Positions 5,820 through 13,537 of a DNA stretch of 47,462 nt are shown one piece after another (position 1 is the first letter of the stretch; the number at the start of each line of letters is the position of its first letter). Where the stretch lies: the IMG/VR virus record IMGVR_UViG_3300050821_005468, positions 1-47,462 of that record; one strand, 5' to 3'. The notes beneath the pieces are model-generated. The model saw nothing but the letters and a program-made list of their open reading frames with translations, made no database searches and had not been told where the DNA came from. The position numbers were made by a program, and so were the translations under genes. Origin of the DNA: a virus.

Positions 5820-8476
5820 TCCGCGCAGCCTTCCTTGCGCTCGTGCTCCTGCTCGGGCTTGCAGCGTCCGGCAGCGCCGCGGACGATCATCCTCCATCCG
5901 CCTACGGCTTCCAGACCAACACAGCCTCGGCCACTGACGACGCTGTACCGCCCTCGGTCAACTGCCACATCACCAACGTCCGGGGCAGCGCGGACAGTCC
6001 CGTGCCGAATTGCTATGCCCACCAGACCAATGCCAGCAGCGGCACAACGGACGATGTGCCGCCTAGCTTGTATCTGCATATCACCAATCCAGGGGGTACA
6101 CCGGATAGCACGCTACCAGGTTTCACCGTCCATGTGACCAATTTCGCTTCCGGCTATGCTGGTTTGTTTGACGAGATCTCCGGCGGCTTCGCCGAATACA
6201 GTTTAGACCGTTCGCCAAGTGTGGATTATGCGGGTGCGCTCTTTCAGGTCTCCAATGGCAGCAGCACCGTCGATGCGCCGCAGAACACAAACCACACCGT
6301 CAACCTTACACCGCTCGCGGCTCTAGGATGCAGCTTCAACTCAACGGACGGGAACGGGGTGCAGACTTCGACTAATTGCACCTACAGCAAGATTTATGAT
6401 GGAAGTGGGAACGATAACACGCTGGTGCCGAACGCCTTCGGCGGCACCGCGGCGCCCTATGCAATCGAGGCGGCAACTGGCTTGCCGATCTTGGAGACGA
6501 CAGGGACACAATCCTACACACTCGCTAGCGATGGGAATGCGGTTGGGTTTACCGGCGGCACCGCGGCGCTAAGCGTCATCTACAACGGCAAGCAAGAGGC
6601 GACGGGGTACTGCTGCGGCCCGGTCGGGATCGGGCACAATCACACCGCCTCGGACGTGTTCGGCACGACGTTCTATATCTCTGCCGCCTACGGGTTCAAC
6701 GGAAACCAGAGCAATAACAACTGTGCGACCCCCACGACCTTCTGTACCGGGGCAGACGAAGAAAGCATCAACGACTTCGCTGACTACGCGTACAGTAACA
6801 TCGGCAGCATCTTCGCGATCACGAATTGGGGGGGCTCCGGCGCCAATGTCGTCAAGAACTACATCAACGGTGGCCTCGTTTCCACAGCGTCGCCGCCTGC
6901 CGCATCCCTGTGCAGCGGTTGTGGTGGCATCGACTTGCCCGGCTCCATCCATGCCTGCGCCGGCGGCGACCTTAGCGGGCCAGCCCATTGCCTCGTCAGA
7001 GAGTTTGGATTTGCAAACGGGGCAACGGCGGCGAACAACGCGGCCTACGCCAACGCCACCAGCTTCTTTTCCGGTCTGACATACACCAACTACGTGCCTC
7101 CGACAACGGCTGTGTCCGTGGTGCAGTCAAAGGCGTCACAGACGGCCGGGCCCGGCACTTCAGCGACGGCGACGTTCTCCAGCTCCACCGGCACGACTAA
7201 GCACGGGGTCGCCGTGGGGCTTACCTGGTGCAGTTCCACCGGCTGCGGCACGGCAACGGGCGATGTCTTCGCCAGCGGCGCGGGTGGGATTGCAGTGGCC
7301 GGCGGCGGCACGCAGCACAAGTCAGCGACAAGCGGCGGCGCCGGCACCGTCGAGACGGCGACCCTCCCAGCAGGCACTACCGCGGGCAACCTCGGGATCA
7401 TCGCGATCGGTTGGTGCGGGAATAACTCCGGCAACTGCAATCCGGCCGCTGTCAGTGATAACGCCGAGGACGTGGCGATTGGCACCTCTGCCTGCACCGA
7501 AGTCCCAGGCACCTACTCTGGCACGGCCAACGGCGGGAACCACGGCGCCTCCGTGATCTTTGTCTGCCCGAACCTCAATGCGAGCCAGAGCGTATGCACT
7601 GCGACCTTCCCTAGCACTGTGTACTACGAGACAGTGGCGTGCACGGAGGTTTCCGGCGCTCTGACGGTCTCCCCGGCCGAGGTCGGGAATAACAACGCAG
7701 GCACTTCTGGCACGCCCTCAATCACCACAAACGGGAATGTGTCTTCCTCGGGCGAGTTTATCTACTCCTTCATTAACGACCTCAGTGGGGATACTGTCAC
7801 GGCTGGGCAGACCGTTATCAACACGAATGTCGCCAGTTCCAAGGACGAGTACCAGATTGGCAGTTCCTCCGGGATCACCTACACCAATACCTGGACTGGT
7901 AATTCGGGTAGCTCCAAGGTTCAGTCCATCGTCGGGATCATCCCGACCTCCTCCTCCCCCGGCACCGTAACCGTGGGCTCCAACTCCTGCACCGAAGTTC
8001 CCAGCTCCTTCTTCTCCGGCTCCGGCGTCAGTGGCACGTATTATCAAGGGGAAATTTGGAACTGCCCGAACCTCGCGGCGGCCGGGACGCTAGTCACAGC
8101 GACAACCGCGGGCACCTCCGTGGAGGATCTGGGGATCACAGCGGATGAGCTGAGCTGCCCCACTTCGGGATGCACACTTGATGGCACCGCGGATGGTGGC
8201 ACAGGCCTGAGCCCTGGCACCTTCTGGTTCTGCAACGCGACGACCTCCGGCAACCTCGCGGCCAGTGGCGAGTTCCTCTACAGCGTCGGTATGGCGAGTG
8301 TGCCGCTCTATGCGCACGGGCAGGGCACCGGGCTGAGCAGTTTTGGTAGTGCTGCGCCCTACATCGCGGATCAGGGCGGCCCGGCCGGAGCTAGCGGGCA
8401 CGCGCCGACAGCACAGTTCCTCATCAACGCGTACACAGGCGGGATCGGGTGCGCGGTAGCGGCGATCGCACCATGA
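5816..8476 (+). CDS. Secreted, cysteine-rich GH54-like (arabinofuranosidase B-type) protein
   Basis: The 886-residue protein begins with a clear signal peptide (MIRAAFLALVLLLGLAASGSA, cleavage likely before ADDHPP). Residues about 135-425 resemble the alpha-L-arabinofuranosidase B catalytic domain of GH54: YAGALFQVSN, YSKIYDGSGNDNTL, YCCGPVGIGHNH and AGGDLSGPAH. The GGD aspartate aligns with the reported GH54 acid/base, but I cannot place the nucleophile Glu, so activity is uncertain. The C-terminal half carries two diverged repeats of roughly 170 residues, each with CTEVP and CPNL motifs. The many cysteines fit export and disulfides. Position between portal and capsid suggests a virion surface or secreted carbohydrate-binding role. 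Confidence 0.6.
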   Translation: MIRAAFLALVLLLGLAASGSAADDHPPSAYGFQTNTASATDDAVPPSVNCHITNVRGSADSPVPNCYAHQTNASSGTTDDVPPSLYLHITNPGGTPDSTLPGFTVHVTNFASGYAGLFDEISGGFAEYSLDRSPSVDYAGALFQVSNGSSTVDAPQNTNHTVNLTPLAALGCSFNSTDGNGVQTSTNCTYSKIYDGSGNDNTLVPNAFGGTAAPYAIEAATGLPILETTGTQSYTLASDGNAVGFTGGTAALSVIYNGKQEATGYCCGPVGIGHNHTASDVFGTTFYISAAYGFNGNQSNNNCATPTTFCTGADEESINDFADYAYSNIGSIFAITNWGGSGANVVKNYINGGLVSTASPPAASLCSGCGGIDLPGSIHACAGGDLSGPAHCLVREFGFANGATAANNAAYANATSFFSGLTYTNYVPPTTAVSVVQSKASQTAGPGTSATATFSSSTGTTKHGVAVGLTWCSSTGCGTATGDVFASGAGGIAVAGGGTQHKSATSGGAGTVETATLPAGTTAGNLGIIAIGWCGNNSGNCNPAAVSDNAEDVAIGTSACTEVPGTYSGTANGGNHGASVIFVCPNLNASQSVCTATFPSTVYYETVACTEVSGALTVSPAEVGNNNAGTSGTPSITTNGNVSSSGEFIYSFINDLSGDTVTAGQTVINTNVASSKDEYQIGSSSGITYTNTWTGNSGSSKVQSIVGIIPTSSSPGTVTVGSNSCTEVPSSFFSGSGVSGTYYQGEIWNCPNLAAAGTLVTATTAGTSVEDLGITADELSCPTSGCTLDGTADGGTGLSPGTFWFCNATTSGNLAASGEFLYSVGMASVPLYAHGQGTGLSSFGSAAPYIADQGGPAGASGHAPTAQFLINAYTGGIGCAVAAIAP

Positions 8477-8658
8477 GCGGCATCGCCCACGCATTTCCGA
8501 GCACGCCGAAGACCCCGCGGGCAAAGGCAAAGATCGCGAAGACGTTTCACGAATGGGGGCAGGGGAAGCTACACTCAGGGTCGAAGACTGGCCCGGTCGT
8601 CAAGAGCCAGGCGCAGGCCACTGCAATCGCCTTGAACCAAGCCCGGCGGAAAGGGTAA
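8473..8658 (+). CDS. Small basic protein, DUF6496-like
   Basis: A 61-residue protein starts at the ATG overlapping the previous stop (ATGA at 8473). The C-terminal half reads QGKLHSGSKTGPVVKSQAQATAIALNQARRKG (split here as GKLHSGSKTGPVVKS and QATAIALNQARRKG), matching the compact pattern GKLxSGSKxGPxVKSxxQAxAIAL of the family I know as DUF6496, common in phages and bacteria. Function is unknown. The upstream 24 residues after the new start belong to the same frame and look natural. Confidence 0.75.
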   Translation: MSGIAHAFPSTPKTPRAKAKIAKTFHEWGQGKLHSGSKTGPVVKSQAQATAIALNQARRKG

Positions 8659-8667
8659 GATCGTCAC

Positions 8668-9006
8668 ATGGCAAACATTCGTCTAGGGATCGTCGGCGGC
8701 CCGAAACCGCCGCAAGTGAAACTGCCCCCGATGCCCGGCTCGACGCCGGTGCATATGGCTTCGCGCATCCCCGGCGCAACCGGGATGCACAGCTACCTCG
8801 GGCACTTCGCGCAACGGCAGTTCCTCGAAGCTGGCCACAACACGAACTGGATTGCGAAGGCGACGAGCAACTCCCACGGCCAATTCCGCCGCAAGGCCGA
8901 GGCGGCTGGGATGAGCACGCGCGCTTACGCGGACAAGGAGGCTTCGGCCCCCGGCAAGACGGGCAAGCAAGCTCGGCTCGCTAAGACATTGATGGGGATG
9001 GGCTAA
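8668..9006 (+). CDS. Hypothetical protein with YLGHFAQR motif (copy 1)
   Basis: A 112-residue protein of unknown function. Residues about 38-60 read MHSYLGHFAQRQFLEAGHN, and nearly the same motif occurs in the gene at 9242-9466, suggesting a duplicated functional element. The C-terminal half is basic and helical (FRRKAEAAGMSTRAYADKEA). Its stop overlaps the next ATG (TAATGG at 9004). Position in the head cluster suggests a minor virion or assembly protein. Confidence 0.6.
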   Translation: MANIRLGIVGGPKPPQVKLPPMPGSTPVHMASRIPGATGMHSYLGHFAQRQFLEAGHNTNWIAKATSNSHGQFRRKAEAAGMSTRAYADKEASAPGKTGKQARLAKTLMGMG

Positions 9007-9245
9007 TGGCCACACCGTACAACAAGAAGGGCATCTTCGGGAACACCACGGACTTTGACGTGGATCTCGATGGCGGTTACTGCGGGATCATCGGTGGCGA
9101 GATGTGCGACCGGGATAGCGTCGGACCCGCGTGGGATTGGAACGCGGACAGTACCGACCTACCGCGCCCATCGGGCGGCAAGGTCCTCGGCCAGCTTGAC
9201 CACGGCGAGTTCCACACAGCGCGCGAAGGCACGCGCGGGAAATGA
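9006..9245 (+). CDS. Hypothetical protein
   Basis: A 79-residue protein starts at the ATG overlapping the previous stop and ends four bases into the next gene. It is acidic and Gly-rich (DFDVDLDGGYCGIIGGEMCD, AWDWNADSTDLPRP). No family recognised. The gene lies in a run of five short overlapping genes between the GH54-like protein and the scaffold-like protein, so it is probably co-translated and may be a minor head protein. Confidence 0.55.
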   Translation: MATPYNKKGIFGNTTDFDVDLDGGYCGIIGGEMCDRDSVGPAWDWNADSTDLPRPSGGKVLGQLDHGEFHTAREGTRGK

Positions 9246-9466
9246 AGACCGTAGCTGACCAGATCGCCGGCGAGCCCGGATACGGCTACCTCGGCCACTT
9301 CGCCCAGCGCCGCTGGCTCGAACTCGGCCACAACGATATCGACGCGTCGGGGAAGCAGAATGACGCCGACGACATGAATTCCTTCGTCGAGCAGAACACA
9401 GCGCAGAATGCGCCGGGCGTCGCCGGCGTCTACACACCGAGCACCGTAACGGGCTCGCCGCTATGA
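9242..9466 (+). CDS. Hypothetical protein with YLGHFAQR motif (copy 2)
   Basis: A 74-residue protein starting at the ATGA overlap with the previous gene. The N-terminal half contains GYGYLGHFAQRRWLELGHND, which repeats the motif in the gene at 8668-9006. The remainder is polar (NDADDMNSFVEQNTAQNAPG). The two proteins may be paralogues or bind the same partner. Function unknown. Confidence 0.6.
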   Translation: MKTVADQIAGEPGYGYLGHFAQRRWLELGHNDIDASGKQNDADDMNSFVEQNTAQNAPGVAGVYTPSTVTGSPL

Positions 9467-9741
9467 GCGCAGAACCGCGCGTCTCCGATTGGGCCGCGAT
9501 GAACGTCGCGACAGCCGCGCGTGATGCGCTAGCACTCATCGGCGAGGAGCTTGCGGCTGAGCAGTACAAGACCGATCAGCTTGCGTTCGCGCGGCTGAAC
9601 GCTGGGCATCTGACCGCGGATGAGGCGATCGGGTTCTGGCACAAGAAGAATGCACTCTACACCCTGCAAGTACGGCTGACGCAGAAGGCACGGCAGGGCG
9701 TGTCGGCTGCAAAACACATCGCGGAGAGCACCGATGGCTGA
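9463..9741 (+). CDS. Hypothetical helical protein
   Basis: A 92-residue, largely helical protein (AAMNVATAARDALALIGEEL, ADEAIGFWHKKNALYTLQVR) that overlaps both neighbours: ATGA at 9463 and eight bases with the scaffold-like gene. No family recognised. The position just before the scaffold-like gene suggests head assembly. Confidence 0.58.
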   Translation: MSAEPRVSDWAAMNVATAARDALALIGEELAAEQYKTDQLAFARLNAGHLTADEAIGFWHKKNALYTLQVRLTQKARQGVSAAKHIAESTDG

Positions 9742-10456
9742 CGACACCTACCTCCCAGAGACGATCTTCGAGACGGATGACGCCGACGCGGGCGACGCCG
9801 AGGAGACGAAGAGCGAAGCCGAGCGCTTGCTGGAAAAACTGCTTGGGTCGCAGAAAGAGCTTAACGAGCAGTTGATCCGCGCGCGCACCGAGCCGGCCCG
9901 CGGCCAGCCGTTGCAGCAAGAGCAGATCGCGCCCGAACTTTTCACCCTCGACGGCCTGCCGGACCCGCAGACTGACCTCGCCGGCTTTCACAAAGGCTAC
10001 GCCGAGCGTGCTAACCGCGCCGTAGGCACCGCGTTGCAGCAAGTCGAAAAGCGCGCTGCCGAGAACGCCCGCAGGATCTCCTCAGATGCCGAGGTGCAGG
10101 CCCGCGCCGACGCGATGATCAAGGCCGCGAACCCAAACCTCGACGACGACATCATTGGCTTCGCCGCGACCAAGGTGGCCGAGCGCTACCGCGCCGCTGG
10201 GCAAGACCCGATGGCCGTTCTCCGCGCCCGCACCGACGAAGTTGCGCAGGAAGTGCTTGATTACACGGACGAGATGGCGCAGAAGTTGGGCGGCGCCGGA
10301 CGGTCGCGGGCAGAAGCGCCGCGTAGCCGCACCGCCGGCCTTGTAGCACCGCGCGCTCGCACGGCGACGCAGCCGCGCAGCGGCGGCGAGAAGGAAGACC
10401 CGAAAGCCTTCTACAACGAGTTCACCGCCATGCAGAAAAAGGCGCGCATCTACTAA
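9734..10456 (+). CDS. Probable capsid scaffolding protein
   Basis: The 240-residue protein lies directly before the major capsid gene. It is highly charged and mostly helical (EETKSEAERLLEKLLGSQKE in the N-terminal part), with a basic, Arg-rich C-terminal segment (about residues 190-240, ending with FYNEFTAMQKKARIY). An acidic N-terminus, coiled middle and basic C-terminal helix are standard for scaffolding proteins, which template procapsid assembly through the basic end. The call rests on composition and gene order; no conserved family motif was seen. Confidence 0.65.
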   Translation: MADDTYLPETIFETDDADAGDAEETKSEAERLLEKLLGSQKELNEQLIRARTEPARGQPLQQEQIAPELFTLDGLPDPQTDLAGFHKGYAERANRAVGTALQQVEKRAAENARRISSDAEVQARADAMIKAANPNLDDDIIGFAATKVAERYRAAGQDPMAVLRARTDEVAQEVLDYTDEMAQKLGGAGRSRAEAPRSRTAGLVAPRARTATQPRSGGEKEDPKAFYNEFTAMQKKARIY

Positions 10457-10548
10457 GCGCCGAACTGTGTTGACACCGGCCCGGTGCTCCCGGCACACTG
10501 ACTGAGCACCTCCATCCTGGCGCCGTCCAGGGACATGAAAGGTAAGAG
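10457..10548 (+). promoter_or_regulatory. Palindrome and -35-like element before the capsid gene
   Basis: TTGACA occurs at 10470-10475 but the matching -10 region (GCACAC or CACACT) is weak. A perfect 13-base palindrome CACCGG-C-CCGGTG spans 10474-10486 and overlaps it. The ribosome site AAAGGTAAGAG precedes the capsid ATG at 10549. The segment could carry a capsid-module promoter with an operator, or an mRNA hairpin that stabilises the capsid transcript. Confidence 0.35.
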
Positions 10549-11472
10549 ATGACCTGGATGCTTGACGCCCCGGCAGGGGTTTACAAGAACCATGCCCTCT
10601 CGACGGATATCCGCCGGGAAGCCATGTACGACGTGCAGACCCTCAAATTTCTCCGCGCGGAGCCGGGCTTCGGCAAGCGTCGGGGCGACACGATCACCAT
10701 CACCCGCTTCATGCAGCTTCCGGTAGCCGGGCGCGTTGGAGAGCAGGACACACTGCCGCAGGGCCGTCCCGCGATCAACACCCGCTCGCTGACCGTCGGC
10801 GCTTGGGGCTTCAAGGTTCCGGTGACCGAGTTCGAGGAACTGCTGACCTCGTTCGACCTGAGCAACTACATCCAGCAGATGTTGCGCGATCAGATGTCCC
10901 TGACGATGGACCTGATGGCGACGACCGCGCTGAAAAAGACCTCCTACACCTACACCTGCCAAGTCGGCGGTGGGGCGTTCGAGACGAATGGCACCGCGGC
11001 CGGCACGGCCACCGCGAACCTCGCCATTGCCGACCTCCGGCAGATCCGCGACCAGCTGCGCAAGAACAAGGCCCCCTACTTCCGCTCCGGCAAGTATGTG
11101 GGTATCCTGAGCACGCGCGCCGCTCGTGGGATCAAGAACGATGTCGAGTACAAGGATTGGATCGCGCCGCACACCGACCAGCCGATGGTCGCCGGCTTGC
11201 TCCAGCCAGACATCGAGGGCTTCGAGCTTTACGAGACGAATAACGCCTACTCCTTCCTGGACCTTTTGGGCAACTCGACGGTCTGCGGTGATGGCATCTT
11301 CTTCGGCGCCGATCCGGGTTACACCGCGATCGTGCAGAACCCCGAGCTTCGTGCCGGCCTGCCGATGGAACTTGGCACCTTCCGCGAAGTGGGCTGGTGG
11401 GGCGTCATGGACGCGGATATCACTTGGGACCAGCCCTCGCTGAGCCGGGTCATCAAATTGGCCTCGAACTAA
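10549..11472 (+). CDS. Major capsid protein, N4-gp56 family
   Basis: The 307-residue protein has the hallmarks of the N4-gp56 capsid family: an early segment on RREAMYDVQTLKFLRAEPGF, then GDTITITRFMQLPVAG near residue 45, LTVGAWGFKVPVTEFEELL near 83, a central helix with IADLRQIRDQLRKNKAPYF near 160 and GKYVGILSTRAARGIKND near 182, and a C-terminal REVGWWGVMDADITW. It adopts the HK97-type shell fold by family knowledge. It follows the scaffold-like gene and precedes structural proteins separated by terminators, consistent with the need for high expression. Confidence 0.88.
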   Translation: MTWMLDAPAGVYKNHALSTDIRREAMYDVQTLKFLRAEPGFGKRRGDTITITRFMQLPVAGRVGEQDTLPQGRPAINTRSLTVGAWGFKVPVTEFEELLTSFDLSNYIQQMLRDQMSLTMDLMATTALKKTSYTYTCQVGGGAFETNGTAAGTATANLAIADLRQIRDQLRKNKAPYFRSGKYVGILSTRAARGIKNDVEYKDWIAPHTDQPMVAGLLQPDIEGFELYETNNAYSFLDLLGNSTVCGDGIFFGADPGYTAIVQNPELRAGLPMELGTFREVGWWGVMDADITWDQPSLSRVIKLASN

Positions 11473-11485
11473 GGGAACCGCAGAA

Positions 11486-12175
11486 ATGCTTAACGCTCTC
11501 CACAGGATGGTCCAGAACCCCGCCGAGGGTCTGGTCACCTCCCCGTTCATCCAGTTCGCGACGACTACCGCGATGCTGCTCTTCACGCCTTCCCGGCCCT
11601 GCCGGATCGTGCGTTGGGGCGTCGTCGTGGGGAATACGGCGCCTGTCGCCGGGTCCACCGTCACGTTGAAGTTCACTGGCGATGTCTTCGCGGCCCCCGG
11701 CGGGACGCAGACGACCGGCAGCACGACGAGCTTCGGCGGTGCGAGCACCTCCTACAACTCCAGCAACTCGCCGGTGTTCTATGTGGACACGGCTGGCGGC
11801 TCCCTGACCGTTCCCGTCGCCGCGATTACCGCCGCGACGCAGACCGTGGTCGCGGGTTCCGTCCTCTGGCACAACGTCAACCCGCAGACCTCACAGACCG
11901 GCGGCTACTACCCCGCGCCGACGACCGCGTTGATCTCGCCCGGTGGGGTGGACACGCAGCTGCTCATCTTCCCCGGCCAGCAGTTCCAGGTCACCTGTGC
12001 CACCGTCGGCACGACGACCGCGGGCTACGGCAAGATCTTCCTCGAAGTCGAGGAACAGGGCTTCGTCGCCGACTACAACAACAACCAGCTGGTCACCACC
12101 GGTGTCCTGCCGACTTCCATCCTGCCGACGCCTTCCAGCCCGCTCGCTTGGGCTTCGGTGAACGCGCAGAGCTAA
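11486..12175 (+). CDS. Probable abundant virion protein (decoration-type)
   Basis: The 229-residue protein follows the capsid gene by 13 bases with AAGGGAA upstream of its ATG. Composition is Thr/Ser/Gly/Val-rich with repeated beta-strand patterns (VGNTAPVAGSTVTLKFTGDV, QQFQVTCATVGTTTAGYGKI). A strong terminator follows at 12183. Close linkage to the capsid and the terminator suggest an abundant structural component such as a decoration or head-fibre protein. It shares style with the next gene; neither has a recognisable family signature. Confidence 0.6.
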   Translation: MLNALHRMVQNPAEGLVTSPFIQFATTTAMLLFTPSRPCRIVRWGVVVGNTAPVAGSTVTLKFTGDVFAAPGGTQTTGSTTSFGGASTSYNSSNSPVFYVDTAGGSLTVPVAAITAATQTVVAGSVLWHNVNPQTSQTGGYYPAPTTALISPGGVDTQLLIFPGQQFQVTCATVGTTTAGYGKIFLEVEEQGFVADYNNNQLVTTGVLPTSILPTPSSPLAWASVNAQS

Positions 12176-12182
12176 GCCGACC

Positions 12183-12210
12183 GGGGAGGCTTCGGCCTCC
12201 CCACTTTTCC
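12183..12210 (+). terminator. Rho-independent terminator after the capsid pair
   Basis: GGGGAGGC at 12183-12190 and GCCTCCCC at 12195-12202 form a perfect eight-base-pair stem closed by a TTCG tetraloop, followed by ACTTTTCC. This is a classic terminator, and it would isolate or stabilise the capsid and decoration-type transcript. Confidence 0.85.
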
Positions 12211-12233
12211 TGAACCCCAAGGAGGGTTTGTCG

Positions 12234-12881
12234 ATGGCCATTTATGGTGGAGTTCGCGAAGGCTGGGGTTATGCCTCTGGCCCGCGTTTCAATAACACGC
12301 TTTTCCGCGGCATTGCCACCTTCGCGTCGGCAGCCTCCGTCCTTGTCACCCTGCCCCTGCCCGCCCGTCTCGTCACTTGCGTTCCCGGCGTCGAGTTGAT
12401 CGACAACACCGCGCCGCCGAACGTCGAGTTCACGGTGAAGGTCGGGACCGGCAGCACCGCGAACGCTTTCACGATCTACGCTTGGCAGGTTGGCTCCGGC
12501 GCGTCCGCTGCCCCGCCCTCGGCGCAGGCCGTGACGATCGGCACCTCTCCCTACAGCTACACCTCGGGCACCTCCGGCCCCGCGGCGCCGAACGGCGAGT
12601 TTGTCGTTATCGGCGGCGATGCCACGGCGACCTCATCCTTCACGATCACCCGCGGCTCGGTGACGACGGCAGCTACGGTTGTCGGCGCGGCCACCACGGA
12701 CGCGGCCTCGGTCGTGCTCTTCCACGGCGATGTGCTGGCGCTGACTTACGCGTCCGGCACCCCGACCGTCACATCCTTCCCGTTCCCCGCGCCGTCCTCG
12801 GCCGTCTCCACGGCCTACAGCAACTCGCTGTCGGTGTACTGGGAGGCGTGGGGCGATTGTTCAGGCGGGCAAGGCTACTAA
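12234..12881 (+). CDS. Probable virion protein, related in style to the previous gene
   Basis: The best start is ATG at 12234, with AAGGAGG ending eight to nine bases upstream; a TTG at 12228 lies too close to that site. The 215-residue product is Ala/Ser/Thr/Val-rich and beta-type (FASAASVLVTLPLPARLVTC, APPNVEFTVKVGTGSTANAF). It is followed by a GC hairpin. With its own strong ribosome site between two hairpins, it behaves as a separately expressed structural gene, possibly a head decoration or fibre subunit. Confidence 0.6.
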   Translation: MAIYGGVREGWGYASGPRFNNTLFRGIATFASAASVLVTLPLPARLVTCVPGVELIDNTAPPNVEFTVKVGTGSTANAFTIYAWQVGSGASAAPPSAQAVTIGTSPYSYTSGTSGPAAPNGEFVVIGGDATATSSFTITRGSVTTAATVVGAATTDAASVVLFHGDVLALTYASGTPTVTSFPFPAPSSAVSTAYSNSLSVYWEAWGDCSGGQGY

Positions 12882-12896
12882 CCCATCCCAGAGCGC

Positions 12897-12912
12897 GCGG
12901 GCTCCGGCCCGC
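12897..12912 (+). terminator. Weak GC hairpin, possible terminator
   Basis: GCGGGC at 12897-12902 pairs with GCCCGC at 12907-12912 around a TCCG loop. The following CACTTCCCC is not T-rich, so termination would be partial at best; mRNA processing or 3'-end stabilisation is an alternative. Confidence 0.4.
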
Positions 12913-12943
12913 CACTTCCCCACTTGCTCGCGGAGGCTGACCC

Positions 12944-13474
12944 ATGAGCGAAATGCGCGATTTCAACGCCAATCCCGAAGGGTGGCAACAGGTTACGCCC
13001 CTTTCCGGCACGGCCTACAAGGTCGATATCGATACGCCTGGTGGCGCCCAGATCCGCTTCACCAGGGATGGCATGGCCGTGTACATGCTGCATTCCGACC
13101 CCGGCGTTTATCTGAACGACCATAACAAGAAGATCCCACCGGCCATCGCTGCCGAGGCGGGTTTCGATATCGCACGTTGGGCGCGGCTGAAGAAACGGAA
13201 TGATGCACGCCGGCTCGCCAACCAGGCGATCGACCTCGAATTCGACCAAGCTGCTGATGAGGCCCGCGTGGTCGTCTCGTTTGAGGAATATGCGGTTGTC
13301 GAGATACAGGAAGGCGTCTGCAATATCACCTTTGATGGAGAACCCCTGAACGTCCGGCCAGTCTCGCTCGAAGTGGCTCTCCGACGCTTTGAGGAATTGA
13401 CCGGCGTAGCTGCCCCGGCGGACGCAAGTCAGCCGGTGGACGCCGAGGTAGCCGCGACGCAGAAAAAGCGGTAA
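12944..13474 (+). CDS. Hypothetical structural-module protein
   Basis: A 176-residue protein begins at ATG 12944 with CGGAGG upstream. The N-terminal part contains YKVDIDTPGGAQIRFTRDGM and the middle is helical and charged (DIARWARLKKRNDARRLANQ). No family recognised; the composition is unlike the preceding beta-rich proteins. It stands between two hairpins and just before the tail adaptor, so a head-completion or neck-assembly role is possible. Confidence 0.55.
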   Translation: MSEMRDFNANPEGWQQVTPLSGTAYKVDIDTPGGAQIRFTRDGMAVYMLHSDPGVYLNDHNKKIPPAIAAEAGFDIARWARLKKRNDARRLANQAIDLEFDQAADEARVVVSFEEYAVVEIQEGVCNITFDGEPLNVRPVSLEVALRRFEELTGVAAPADASQPVDAEVAATQKKR

Positions 13475-13499
13475 GCTAAGCCGCAAGCGTCGAAAAGCG

Positions 13500-13530
13500 A
13501 AGGTCCGGCGCACCCCGCCGGACCTTTTCT
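13500..13530 (+). terminator. Strong rho-independent terminator before the tail module
   Basis: AGGTCCGGCG at 13501-13510 pairs perfectly with CGCCGGACCT at 13516-13525 over a five-base CACCC loop; an extra A-T pair flanks it, and TTTTCT follows. It separates the head module from the adaptor and tail genes. Confidence 0.88.
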
Positions 13531-13537
13531 CCGTGGA

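Noticed and set aside
4427-6079. 550-residue leftward frame opposite the portal
   Set aside because: It mirrors portal codons in a GC-rich genome, is His/Arg/Leu-rich, and conflicts with the all-rightward late module.
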